Source: Amia ocellicauda
Taxonomy: Eukaryota; Chordata; Actinopteri; Amiiformes; Amiidae
Length of the DNA stretch: 64,000 nt
Direction of reading: 5' to 3'
NCBI RefSeq assembly: GCF_036373705.1
Contig: NC_089864.1
Span: forward strand, 2,598,501 to 2,662,500
A program made the position numbers and the translations under genes. This document shows positions 12,501 to 21,806 of this stretch, one piece after another. The notes below the pieces were generated by a model that did not search any database, was not told the origin of the DNA, and saw nothing but the letters and a program-made list of their open reading frames with translations. Each line of letters begins with the position of its first letter. The stretch's first letter is position 1.

Positions 12501-14772
12501 TATGCCTCTCACTGCTGTATAATGATGTCACACACAATGTATGCCAACTACTTCCTGTGTTATCAGCTGTGAAAGTAAGTGTCAAACAAGAGGCTTTTGT
12601 AAAACTGAAGAGAAAACTCACTGAGATCAGCTCCAGGCTGCTGGCCGGGTGAGTCGTGACGACGATCTGAGAGAGACGGACACAGAGCAGAGATTAATGT
12701 CATCCATCAATCTCTCGTGGTCCTTCATTACCACTCCTACAAGTGTCTGTCTGTCTGTAGTCAAGGATGTCCAGCTGTTGGCTCTCTGCTCTTGTACAGC
12801 GGTGTCACGTGCTCTCGATGCCCTGTTATGCCCTAAATACATGACTATAAACAATGAGCATGAATGAAATGGGGCAGATACTTGCACCCCGATATAAGAG
12901 CAAGGCATCTCTCTCTCAGAGCCCAGGCCACTGAGTGTTTTTACTGTGTGTGAGGTGGCTTTGACTGTGTATTTCCATGGCCTCAATCCCTCCCCTGTCT
13001 GCTGTGTGCCCATGTGTATTTGTCTTGCATTGCTGAAAGGGCCAGTTTAGTTCTGTTTATATCAGCCAATCCTTACCTGTAACAATGAGATGATAATATG
13101 CAAATAACTCCAGATCATCTATACCCTTGCAAGAGCACTCGTACTGGCCTTCATCAGAGAAGCTGACGTTGCGAATGGTCAGAGAGAAGTCCCCCTGTGT
13201 AACCCTCTCCCTGGGGATCTCAGCTCTGCCCTTGAGGCCTGGGCTGATGTAGGTACTTCCATGTTGTGAATATATCAATGTGTATCTCTGAGTTTTCCAC
13301 AGGACGTGCAGCTGCTCTTCACGCATCCGAACAGCAACAGCTCCATAACAGGGCAGAAAGACAGAGTCCCCCACGGGCACTGACACTGAGATGGGAAAAG
13401 CCTGGGAGACTGGGGACCAGAGAGAGAGTAGAAGACAAAACTAATACATGAATAAATAAAATGTAAAATCAGTCAGTTTTGGAATAATATTAAATCTGCA
13501 GTGGTGCTTCTCTTCTCTATGAGTATAATAATAATAATACAACTTTATTTTCTATAGTGCCTTTAAAAGTTGCATCTCAAAGCACTTTACAAGGAAAAAA
13601 ACATTGAAATACAAAGACAAACAAACAGTAAATCACATAATAATCACAGAAAAGCAATCCTAAAAAAGTGAGTTTTAAGAGAAGAATTAAAAATGCTAAA
13701 AGATTGCTAGCACAACACCAGTACCCATGGAGTCATTTATTATACTCAAGACAACAGGACACAAAGAAGCAAAACATGATTTAAACAAACAAGTTGGAAT
13801 AGGATCAACTATGGAAGTTACAACTTTCATTTGTGATACCTCATTACCAAGAGAAACAAGACCAAGTAAGGAGAAATTTGAAAAAGAAGTAAAAAAAAAA
13901 CAATACTAAGAGGAGAAACAAATGAAACAGGAGTATTTAGAACATTATCAATCTTGGTGCTAAGAAAATCAAGAAATCTATTACAAAGGTGAGTTGAAGC
14001 AGGCACAGTATAATAACTGTTATATTTGAGCAATTTGTTAATGGTATGAATGATATGTTGATGGTGTTCCATGGTGTTCCATGTTTGTTCAGTTACAGCT
14101 GACAATAATAAATGATTCACACTGTGTGCATCAGTTGTGACTGCTTCCTTCTTGTCACTGCACCATCAAAATAAACTCAGAGGAAGAGGGGAAGCTGGTC
14201 ACTAGTGAGGAACCCCCTCTGACCTCCAGGTGTGACCCTACAGCTCTGTTCTTTATGTAATTATGTTGTTTTCTAAGGTAATATGTTGTGCAAAGTCTGT
14301 TGATCTCGTGCAGTCGTGGACACAATCTGCATCAGCAGACTGCTCTTTTATATTGCTTTTATGTCACCCTGGATAAAGGCATCTGCTAAGAAATATATAA
14401 TAACAATTAATAAATATACTCAAAATGATTTGGTCCAGAATCTGCTTTAACTGACCTACAGCTGCTGATCTGTATTTTCATGCTGGTTAAACATAATTAA
14501 ACTATTTATTAATAACGGGTACATTCTGTGACACTGTCCCCACTGGCATTTAAGTGTCCTGAAACTTTGCTGGTAACTGAAGACTTTTTAAACACTGATA
14601 ATACTCTGCACAGAATGACAAGATAAGAGGTAGAGGAAGGTTTGGAATTATAATCTGAACACTACATTTAATTTGTGGAAATGGAGGACGGAAAGAGAAA
14701 TCTAGAACAATATGACTTCAATGGAAACTCACCCGTTGTCAGAAAAGTCGCAGTGAAAATTATCAGGAGCAT
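6086..14772 (-). CDS. Multi-Ig-domain receptor (D1-D2-D2-D2-D1), possible two-gene fusion
   Basis: Nine minus-strand exons, joined by consistent phase 1: 14733-14772 signal peptide (MLLIIFTATFLTT), 13077-13409 D1, 12622-12666 linker, 12012-12302 D2, 9628-9918 D2, 8661-8951 D2, 8089-8403 D1, 6994-7080 linker, 6086-6531 TM and tail. Joined they total 2139 nt, an open frame of 712 codons. D1 domains (about residues 14-124 and 431-535) are V-type with LPC, LW and YxC and the B7/butyrophilin-like signature GRAE..R..GDFSLTI. D2 domains (140-430) lack both canonical cysteines. The TM segment is VIGAMGFAVIGGIVLW, followed by a long tail with one DVYRPP tyrosine and no ITIM. Only one signal exon and one intact TM exon occur in the span, which favours one gene. 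A decayed TM exon at 8452-8650 suggests two former genes. The D1 plus cysteine-poor D2 layout resembles fish DICP receptors, but that name is not proven. Confidence 0.6.
6790..6990. repeat. Duplicated intron segment (copy 1 of 4)
   Basis: A block beginning ACAACAGCAACGCACTGC and running through GGTTACAGGTCTGGCTTAAA is repeated at about 9430-9625, 11868-12010 and 12475-12620. Each copy ends just 5' (in minus-strand sense, just downstream) of a donor of a D2 or linker exon. It records tandem duplication of exon plus flanking intron. Confidence 0.75.
6994..7080 (-). CDS. Short linker exon (truncated D2 remnant?)
   Basis: An 87-nt phase-1 exon with CTCTCAG acceptor and strong GTAAGT donor. It encodes ARHEDSPGQQPGADLSIPPD followed by TSTPTISVEG. 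The start matches the first strand of D2 exons (AHSDS...) and the end matches their last strand (TIS.V), with the middle missing, so it looks like a D2 exon with an internal deletion now acting as a Pro/Ser/Thr-rich stalk before the TM exon. A 45-nt relative lies at 12622-12666. Confidence 0.55.
7081..8088. other. Intron between linker and second D1 exon
   Basis: Parts of this intron (7081-7150 and 7880-7960) match the intron at 12667-12950, showing that the D1-plus-linker unit was duplicated as a block. The middle (about 7200-7800) has no counterpart and nothing recognisable in it. Confidence 0.6.
8089..8403 (-). CDS. Second D1 (V-type) Ig exon
   Basis: A 315-nt phase-1 exon bounded by CTCCAG and GTAAGG. 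It starts VPVSVSVGDSVSLPCDGAAT, has LHILW for the core tryptophan and DDDTYWCFYKNGDE at the F strand, so both canonical cysteines and the tryptophan are intact. It is 18 nt shorter than the D1 exons at 13077-13409 and 23217-23549. The acceptor lies about 50 nt from the decayed TM copy. Confidence 0.75.
8452..8650 (-). pseudogene. Decayed copy of the TM exon, fused to a D2 donor
   Basis: Minus-strand sequence from GCTTCAACAGTGATCGGAGC onwards is a close copy of the TM exon at 6086-6531 (ASTVIGARGFSVIGDVGLWQ, WSCGKCGKAAKQNKG). The helix has gained Arg and Asp, the frame ends after CLSSP, and no acceptor remains: the copy begins about ten bases after the donor of the D2 exon at 8661-8951. It is best explained as the former end of an upstream receptor, inactivated by a rearrangement that put it next to the D2 donor. 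Confidence 0.75.
8661..8951 (-). CDS. D2-type Ig exon (third in array)
   Basis: A 291-nt phase-1 exon reading VHSETLTLPSGAALSLPLF at its start and DQGQYTVRDSRTNHTIS near its end. B-strand and F-strand cysteines are absent; a single cysteine sits in SVSVCAVERG. If the GTGAGC donor were not used, the frame would meet a stop almost at once (RGER then TAG), giving a secreted end. Confidence 0.75.
9430..9625. repeat. Duplicated intron segment (copy 2 of 4)
   Basis: Matches 6790-6990, including GCACTGCACAGGGTTACAGG and the ATAATGATGTCA block. It adjoins the donor of the D2 exon at 9628-9918. Confidence 0.7.
9628..9918 (-). CDS. D2-type Ig exon (second in array)
   Basis: A 291-nt phase-1 exon starting AHSDSHTLQSGAALSLPLF and ending with TISTVTVTVR before GTGAGC. 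It is the same length as its two neighbours and very similar in sequence, indicating recent tandem duplication. It lacks canonical Ig cysteines and has VRDS where the 12-kb copy has VRDC. Confidence 0.75.
11182..11379 (+). mobile_element. hAT-like transposase N-terminal relic
   Basis: The frame opens MENRKRKGGSEKARIKKKLY and continues about 65 residues. This basic start is characteristic of hAT/ZMYM1-like transposase genes in fish. No BED finger or catalytic core follows, so it is a fragment at most. Confidence 0.4.
11590..11760 (+). mobile_element. Retroelement pol relic (RNase H end)
   Basis: The plus frame reads NTAADIPSRGRPDSSEWRLH and then VNLFATQAMTHCPLWFSL. The SEWRLHP...DLFA...THCPLWFS pattern is the end of the RT/RNase H region of DIRS- or Gypsy-type retroelements in fish. 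Flanking frames are broken. Confidence 0.55.
11868..12010. repeat. Duplicated intron segment (copy 3 of 4)
   Basis: Shares ACAACACACTGCACAGGGTT and GGCTTAAAGTAGGAGGCTC with the copies at 6.8, 9.4 and 12.5 kb and abuts the donor of the D2 exon at 12012-12302. Confidence 0.7.
12012..12302 (-). CDS. D2-type Ig exon (first in array)
   Basis: A 291-nt phase-1 exon starting AHSDSHTLRSGAALSFLLF and containing GYEHRVSVWAGSLNLHSLTP. Cysteines are in SVSVCAVERG and YTVRDCRTNQ rather than in strands B and F. Acceptor TTTCTCAG, donor GTGAGC. Confidence 0.75.
12475..12620. repeat. Duplicated intron segment (copy 4 of 4)
   Basis: A diverged copy of the block at 6790-6990 (GCTCTCAGGGTTATGCCTCT, then the TATAATGATGTCA stretch). 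It ends at the donor of the linker exon 12622-12666, just as copy 1 ends at the donor of linker exon 6994-7080. Confidence 0.65.
12622..12666 (-). CDS. Short linker exon of the multi-Ig receptor
   Basis: A 45-nt phase-1 exon bounded by CTCTCAG and GTGAGT and encoding DRRHDSPGQQPGADL. It is a shorter relative of the linker at 6994-7080. It could be skipped without altering frame, so its use in mRNA is uncertain. Confidence 0.45.
13077..13409 (-). CDS. First D1 (V-type) Ig exon
   Basis: A 333-nt phase-1 exon, the same length as the D1 exon of the receptor at 22-25 kb. It has VGDSVFLPCYGAVAV, LHVLW and DEGQYECSCKG, so the V-type core is intact, with one extra cysteine after the F strand. Acceptor CCCCAG, donor GTAAGG. 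Confidence 0.8.
13525..14420. repeat. LINE/SINE-derived sequence in intron 1
   Basis: At 13525-13600 the sequence reads (ATA)n then TTTATTTTCTATAGTGCC...CAAAGCACTTTACA, a common fish retroelement end. At 14360-14400 a plus-strand tail reads CACCCTGGATAAAGGCATCT followed by A/T repeats, the shared 3' end of fish SINEs and L2-like LINEs. No coding frame is recognised. Confidence 0.55.
14733..14772 (-). CDS. Signal-peptide exon of the multi-Ig receptor
   Basis: The ATG at 14770-14772 opens MLLIIFTATFLTT before a GTGAGT donor. The exon is 40 nt, phase 1, exactly like the signal exon of the D1-D2 receptor at 24650-24689, which supports the start. No other ATG with a hydrophobic leader and a phase-1 donor was found between here and 6 kb. 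Confidence 0.75.
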
Positions 14773-16660
14773 TGTGACTCTGTGAAGGAGAAACACAAAC
14801 AGACCAGATCACAAACCAGTTGGACAGTGGTGCCCCGGGACCAGGGAAGAGGAGCATTTTGTGATCAGCAGTGTTTGGGGCCGACGGTCAGAGGAGAAAG
14901 GGAGGCCCTTACTGAGGGTCCCAGACTCTGACAAACCTGAGGTACCTGGGATTGGGGATGTGCTGTTTTATGTACATTGCGTAGAGGAGAGCATTCAGAC
15001 TTCTTTGGAAACAATGTTATTTGTTGATGCATTAAAAAAAATATGTATTAATCACTGACCTCTACTCCTTAATCAATTAAATCTTTCTCAGAGCTTGAAT
15101 GCTGACACTGTTCATAAGGTCTACAGCACAGAGCCTTGACACTGTTCATAAGGTCTATTGCACACAGAGGGACGACGCGCTGTTGATATGAAAACTTTAC
15201 TTAAGAGCGAGAAAGAAAAGCTTCATCTGCTTTCCCTGGCACATCCTCCCTTTCTCTTCCCTCCAACCACAGAGAGCAGAACATCGTAGTACACAGGACC
15301 AGCTGTCAGGTAGGAGTGAGTCACATTCTTGAACATGTCTGGAGACGTCCCCTGGCCCTGTGGGAGACTGTGTGTAGAGAGGCCACTGTGACTCTCTGCA
15401 CACAGGCTGCTGTGACCAAATTGTTAGCTAACTTTAGCAAATAAACTTAAGAAGTGCCAACGTACTTCGTCAACAGACATCTCATAGCCACTCTTGCCCT
15501 GATTTTGGTTTCATGAGGTGGGGGGTTAAGCAGAGTCTGTCATCAGGTGGGATTTCTTTCCCCATCTGCCCAGGTACACACATGGTTTACAACATGGTGT
15601 AGAAATCAAAGATGTCTGCTTTATTGTCGGTGTCGGTGTAAAAAAATATTTAAAAGTCGACTTGATTCCCAGGACTGAAATTTGATGAGCAATAAAGTGT
15701 AAAAGAAAATACCCTGCCCAGCGCATGAGTCAGAGGCCTGTCTGTGCCTGTCTGTAAGGATGGCACAGTGCAGATCCAGCCTGCGTCACAGACTCACACA
15801 ATCAATTGCTGCTGTTTGGAGTCACACAGAACAACTATGGATTTTCCAAAAGCACTAATTTTCTCTTCAGATAAAAGCGAAAGATCAGTGAGACTGGGAT
15901 GATCTGTAGTCTCTAGTCGAGGGCCTTGACGCTGCTCACAAGTACTGCACAGAATCACGCTGAGAGCCACGACTCCACTTGCAGTATTTGTGTTAAACAG
16001 AGCGGGCAGAATACCAACCACGACCGCCCATAGCAGTATACAGGAGCAACAAAGAAGTTCATAAAAGGACAAATGAATATCTACAGCATTATTATTATCA
16101 TCATTATAATTATATTAATATTTTATTAATATGTGTTTATTAGTAGATGTCCTTATCCAGGAAGACTTTTATTGATCAGTTTAATAAACATTTCAAAGCA
16201 TTACAAAGTGCAGTAATTCCATCAATACAAAATACAATATACCATAAGCAGACGTCCTAGTTCAAAGAGCTAACAATACAAACCATTCATTTAAATTAAT
16301 ACATAACAAGAGACAAAGTAAATCAATAGTTAAATAGATACACATAAAAGTATAAATAAACACATACAAAAATACTCAGAGTAAATAATCAGTGTTATGA
16401 CAAAGAAGCCTCCACCGTGTGACGCACACAAGCGATGTCCCTGAAATCTACCTCCTGTCTGTCTTTATTCCCCAGTTAATTTAAAATAACTTCATTTAGA
16501 CAAAATAAAGACTGAAAGAGAGAAGAGGGAAAGAAAAGGAAGACAAGGGAAGGGGAATGGAAGAACAAGCCCCCACAGAAAATATTAATCAAAATAAAAA
16601 TTGGGCAATGAACACTCACACAGATTCTACTGGTTTCAACTGCTCCCTTTACTCTGGTGA
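14773..16660. other. Intergenic stretch, unidentified coding-like fragment and SINE tail
   Basis: On the minus strand near 15220-15370 a frame reads SPDMFKNVTHSYLTAGPVYY and continues DVLLSVVGGK; I do not recognise it. At 16130-16165 a minus-strand CTTATCCAG...SINE/LINE tail occurs next to an ATT-rich run. The rest shows nothing assignable. Confidence 0.35.
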
Positions 16661-16663
16661 GAG

Positions 16664-16666
<3 letters not shown>

Positions 16667-16722
<56 letters not shown>
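16667..16722. repeat. (GA)n microsatellite
   Basis: About 28 uninterrupted GA units. Frames through it are Arg/Glu or Ser/Leu repeats without coding meaning. Confidence 0.95.
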
Positions 16723-16727
<5 letters not shown>

Positions 16728-17139
16728 AAGAGGGAGGGGCAGGAGACAGAAAAAACTAAAACAAATCAACGAACAATCACAGGTACTGACAGCTCACTAG
16801 CGTTACACAACTCCACCTCCCCACTCGATTACCACACACCATGTCTCCCTAACTGCACACACACGAGGATCGCCGCTGCCACAGACAGAGGGAGGGTGTG
16901 CCCATTCTCCCAACAGCCACGACTTGTCCAACAGGAAAAAGCAAGACGACACTACTCATGCACAGGTCTCTGGCTAGCAAACAAAGCCTTCTGCTGCCTA
17001 CACAGACTATGCATTGTTTTTAGCTACCACTCCCAATCCTAAGGATCAGCTTCTGCAAGTCACTTTGGATTGAAATGTCTGCTAAATTACTATTAAATGA
17101 TTATGATAATTATTATGAAGAATGAAATAAAACCCTACA

Positions 17140-17840
17140 GGTGTTACAAAAGGATTTAGGAAAGCTACAGCTGGTTCAGAACAGAGCAGCTCAGCTTGCC
17201 TTTCAATGCAAAACATCTAGTCTACATAACATGAATGACAGTCTTTCCTGGTTGAAAGTTGAAGAGAGGCTGACAGCATCACTTCTTGCTTTTGTTAGAA
17301 ACATTAATGTATTGAAAAGTGTTTGTATAGTCAACTCACACACACACCCCACCAGACCTGCAGCAGAGGTCTCCACACAGTTCCAACATCTAGAACACAG
17401 CGAATGCAACGCACAGTGTTGGATCGAGTCATAGTGGAGTGCATCTCACTTCCAGTTCATATTACTAATGCACACAGTGAAACGAGTGAAGCAACACTTC
17501 ATGGCTGCTGGCTCTGGCTCTTGTTGTGCATCGAAGAACCTGTAACTATTGATTGTATATTTAATGTAAAAGTAACAAGGATGTATATGTTGTAAGAGTT
17601 CACAAGAGTATACAAGAGTATAGTTTGACAACATCCTGTCTACAACTTATCAGCTTTTACATTCTAGGATGTAAGACCTTGTATATTGTTTACTGTATAT
17701 CTCGTATACACTTGTGTAAATTGTGAATATGTAAAATGTATTATGCCTTGAACTACACTGTATTATTGCACTTTGTATTGCTCTTATATTTTGTAAGTCA
17801 CCCTGGACAAGAGCGTCTGCTAATAAATAAATAAATACAA
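17140..17840 (+). mobile_element. LINE 3' fragment (RT C-terminus and tail)
   Basis: The plus frame at 17141-17330 reads KLQLVQNRAAQLAFQCKTSS and later LSWLKVEERLTASLLAF, the conserved C-terminal region of Jockey/L2-type reverse transcriptases. About 400 nt further on is the tail AAGTCACCCTGGACAAGAGC plus (AATA)n, so this is one 5'-truncated insertion including its 3' UTR. Confidence 0.75.
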
Positions 17841-18844
17841 AACTAAATAAAACAAAATATATATAATTAGGTGTTGTATGCAGGGCAGAATCTTGCTAGT
17901 TGTACTTTTATTTGTATTCTTGTTTTGTGTGTTAATGTCCTTTCCTTTGTTGATCATGTTGTATATGTTTTGTGTGGATGCCAGGAAGAGTAGCTGACGT
18001 ATCTGCATCAGCTAATGGGGATCCTAATAAAATTAAAAATCTAAAAATTAAAATCCTAAATCCTTCTGCCCTATGGAAGCTCTGTGCCGATAAGTCCCTT
18101 TTCTTGAAGTGTTTATCTTCTCAATGCACTTTCCTGTTTAACACAGTTTTGATCTCTCCTCGGGAATGAAGAATGTCTCCCCACAGCTGGACCCCACACT
18201 GGAATCCGTCTCTCTCCTCCAGAACAATCTGAGGGTGAAAGCAGAAATTACTGATCTCTAATCAGGTATTATTGCATTCAAATGCTGTCCAAACTAACCA
18301 CTGCTTGTGCTGTATCCTGCTCGCCCACCTCCTGCTCATAGCCTCTGTTCGTCTTTTGTTACTGCGCTCTTTGACTCTGCTTTGATGACCCATTAAACTC
18401 CCCAGCTGTCTTATTAAAGATGGAGGGCCACCTCAGCTATTGTGGCGTCACACTGCTCCAGAACAACCTCGACCAGTACCTTCCGGCCTGGAAGACCAGA
18501 TAGCACTGTGATTCCTCACAGCACGTGTCAGACAGATGTACAGGAAAGCCTTTGAACTGTCCAACAACATCGCCAACCCCCTGGCATCCATGCAGTCCAT
18601 TCATGCTGTGTTCCCAACAAACCCCATGCTTGTCTTTCTATGGACGAGTTCTCCTCAGACATTGGGGGGCCGGGACTGCACGGCATGCATAAACTGTTCC
18701 CTTGGATGAAACTTGGACCAGTTTCATCCTTCTATGTGCTGTAGCTGATGCTCGCAAACTCTAATCTGATTAAATGACGTTATATTAAAGCATGCAGTGT
18801 TTAAGATGAGCCGGTTAAGGAAATGTTTTCTATAGCAGGTTCCT
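17841..18844. other. Intergenic stretch without recognised features
   Basis: AT-rich, then of mixed composition. No conserved frame, splice-bounded exon or repeat end was recognised. Confidence 0.5.
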
Positions 18845-19093
18845 TCAGTCCCTCAATGTGTACTGGCCCTGGTCAGCTGCTGTGAGTGAGCACAGGAGTA
18901 GAGAGCCGCTCTGCACTGACACTCTGTGCTCGTACCCGGTGTCAGGGCGGCTCACTGCGCCCCTCTCCACAGCGCACACTGAGACAGAGGAGTTGGACCC
19001 TTGGCTAGAGAACAGCACCTCCACTGGCTCAGCTGTGTACAGGGGGAGGGTCAGATTGGCTCCAGACCGCAGGGAGATGGGAGTCACTGTGAG
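18845..19093 (-). pseudogene. Orphan truncated D2-type Ig exon
   Basis: From its CTCTCAG acceptor this exon matches the D2 exon at 22674-22976 closely (LRSGANLTLPLYTAEPVEVL, SSVSVCAVERGAV), but it is cut after QGQYTLRD, where a stop and unrelated sequence follow. There is no donor and no neighbouring D1, signal or TM exon. The intron 5' of it (19094-19260) also matches 22977-23130, so a segment of about 400 bp was copied and broken at 18845. Confidence 0.8.
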
Positions 19094-19738
19094 CTGAGAG
19101 AAATGGACACAGAGCAGAGATTAATGTCACCCATCAGTCTTTCATTACAGTGTCTGCTTGCCTGTGGTCCTGGTTGTCTAGCTGGGTTTCATTTTCTTTT
19201 TGTACTTGTGTTCAACTTGTGCCTGTGCCTGTGCCTGTACATGTATGTGTACTCATGTGTGTGTGTGTGATTGATACCCTTCGAAAGAAGCCTGTGATGC
19301 TTCTACAGTTATATCCTCAGACAGCAGCGCTGTACACTTCCTGCGGTTTCTTTAATATGTACCTTCCATCCACATTGTAAACAGCGCTTTAATTTCTGCA
19401 TCTTCCCAGCATTTGTGATTGTACTGCCCAGCTCTAATTGCATTTCGGATTGGATAAAAAGCTGGTTTCATTGTAAAATGCATTGATTTGAATAGAAACC
19501 TGCTTTGGTTAAATGTATATCGTTTTAATGCAAAATTCGGGTAAGTGAATAAAGTTACCTGGTCCCGTTCACAATTTCACAATGCAATTTTCACATGTAA
19601 AGTGCATACTGTTAAATTTCAGACTTCAATCATACTTAGTACAAGAAAAACAATAGCAAGTTTACCAGCTGCACACTTTTATTTTCATTGACCAAGTATT
19701 TGCATTACAGTTTACATTATAACTCATTACTTAGCCTA

Positions 19739-19795
<57 letters not shown>

Positions 19796-21355
19796 AACAC
19801 GTGTGAAATAGTGAAATGTAACAGTACATTTAAGGCTATAGATCGATATGACATTCAAAACAGTATAGAGACAACAGTTTGCCTTTTAAGTTTAAGCTTT
19901 TTTGGTGTCTGTGTCTATATTGCAGTGGCGAGAAGCGGCGTCTCTTTGAATCAGTAACGCATCTCTGGGGTCATGTTTCGTGTTGCGTCATGCACTGCTG
20001 CCCAGGGCCGGCGCTCATATTCACAGTTAGGCGGCTTGAAATATTTAGGCTGGGTCAAAAAGCTGGACTAGGTTTGCCTGGCCCTGGGCTGCCTTAAAAT
20101 CATGACCCCATTAACATTTGAGTTAAGGCAACCCTGGTCCTCAATCTCAAATGTGAACAGGGTCTTTGGCTCATGAACTGATACTGGAGTGGCCTATGTT
20201 ACAGGCCTGTGACATCAGCAGAGATCAGCATGATAATACAATAATATAGCTTTGAGAGAACAATGTGAAACGGAGCAGTAACAGTGTCTGGAATACATTT
20301 GACCTGCCAGTATGAAGCATCCAGTAATAAACAATCATACACTTTAAGACATCGCACAGTGCTGTACCTCAACAAAGTACAAGTAACAGAGACCTTAAAA
20401 AACATAATTGAAATGCCCTTATGAACCCTACAAAATAAATGAGTAGTGCTCATCAGTGCTGGTCTGCTGTCCGGTCCAGTGTGAGCCCTGCCTGCCCCCC
20501 GTGCCCCCCGCGTCTGGCCCCAGGAATAGAGGTGAGGGGACGGCCGTGAGTTCAAGTGTCTAGACTTTAACAGAAATAGTTATGCGCGAGTATGTTATGT
20601 TATTTCTGCAATAATGACAAATTTCAGCCACCCTTGCCACGGCAACGTTTCCAGTGAGATATGACAATGTTAACTCTGCAACTTCTGTTAAAGGCTAATC
20701 CTACAATAAGAATACAATACAATGAGTTACAGTAGGTTAAATAATCAGTATGCCTACCAAACTTAATTATCCCCAACAGTTAGTATATGAATATGTTATA
20801 TAAAAATCCTTGTACTCTGTTCTCCCAACATGTAGATTATTATACAGTGGGTATATACAATACTTAGGGGGCAATTTTATTCAGTCAGGCAGCACCAGCC
20901 TGTTCTAACCCTGCAGGGCTGGGCTCGGCTGGGCTGGGCGAACCCTGTACCGATGTCCAGTGTGACCCGATGAGACCAGCAGAGCAGCACAGATAGAGCT
21001 GACCTAAGGACAGACAATCTTCCCGTTGACCTCGACTGGCAAACCTGAGATGAAGACGCACGGAGGCTGAGGAGCACTCTGCTGCGTTGTTTTTTTTCAT
21101 TTTCAGTAAGTAAACTACAGCTTTATATGAAAACATTATATCAAGGCACCTATAAAGGCAAGGGCAGAATATAAATAACAGCTTATTCTTGTGCTACAAA
21201 TGTGAGAATAATTTCCAATAAAACCATTTTCAAATCCCATTAACAGAGTAACAGCCTCTTCACAAAAGCCCAAGTGTCACACAGTCCGGTGGAAACAGTG
21301 CATCTGCCACAGGAGGCCGAGACACGGACACACAGGACTGAAGTGTCGCGGGCTG
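19094..21355. other. Intergenic stretch with duplicated intron, microsatellite and hAT-like ends
   Basis: 19094-19260 duplicates intron sequence from the 22-kb receptor. A (TA)n run occupies 19742-19787. Around 20003-20095 is a CAGGGCCGGCGCTC...GCCCTGG block like hAT terminal sequences. The remainder has no recognised gene. Confidence 0.5.
19742..19787. repeat. (TA)n microsatellite
   Basis: About 23 TA units, uninterrupted, followed by a short CA-rich tail. Confidence 0.95.
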
Positions 21356-21781
21356 TGTGGAAGGAAAGTTAGAATTCTTTCCCTCATATCTATTCTACTC
21401 TCTTGTGTACTTAAGAAAGATAAGGTCAAGCCAGGAGGACAGGCCAGAAGGAAGCTTGTTTTCTGTTTGTTATTTACGATGAGAATCTTGGAGACAATGT
21501 CAAACGGTATGATTGAAGTGCCTGCTCCCTAATCCATGTGTTGACCTATGAACTCTGTCTTATAATGATATATATTCTGCTTAGCTAACTCTCTAAGATA
21601 ATATAGTAATGACTGTGATTGTAACCAGATCTTTTTTTTTTGTGTATAAAAGCCTCTGACTTTTAAATGAAGGCAGAGCGACTTTGGGATCTTCTTGATT
21701 CACTGTTCCTCTCCACGCTGCATGTATTAAAGGCTTTGCAACTAACACTCCAATCTGATTGAAAATGGTTTTTCTTCCACA
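21356..21781 (+). mobile_element. Solo LTR with 4-bp target duplication
   Basis: A 426-bp segment begins TGTGGAAG and ends with the exact inverse CTTCCACA, flanked by GCTG on both sides (21352-21355 and 21782-21785). Inside are a TATAAAAG box near 21645 and an ATTAAAG polyadenylation-type signal near 21727, in the order expected for a plus-oriented LTR of an ERV or Ty3/Gypsy element. No internal gag/pol is attached, so it is a solo LTR left by recombination. It lies about 440 bp beyond the stop of the D1-D2 receptor. Confidence 0.8.
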
Positions 21782-21806
21782 GCTGCATACACTGATCCAG
21801 AGCTGG
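21742..21806 (-). other. Candidate alternative last exon with ITIM-like motif, partly LTR-derived
   Basis: A good acceptor (CTGTCACTGCACAG) precedes a phase-1 stretch of 65 nt ending in TAG. It would encode SSGSVYAAVEEKPFSIRLEC, where SVYAAV fits the ITIM consensus. The valine and everything after it come from the end of the solo LTR. No convincing donor in the 22-kb receptor's TM exon leads to it, so its use is speculative. Confidence 0.2.

Noticed and set aside
20199-21136. Frames of 66-118 codons on the minus strand
   Set aside because: No conserved domain and no acceptor/donor arrangement like those of the cluster's genes.
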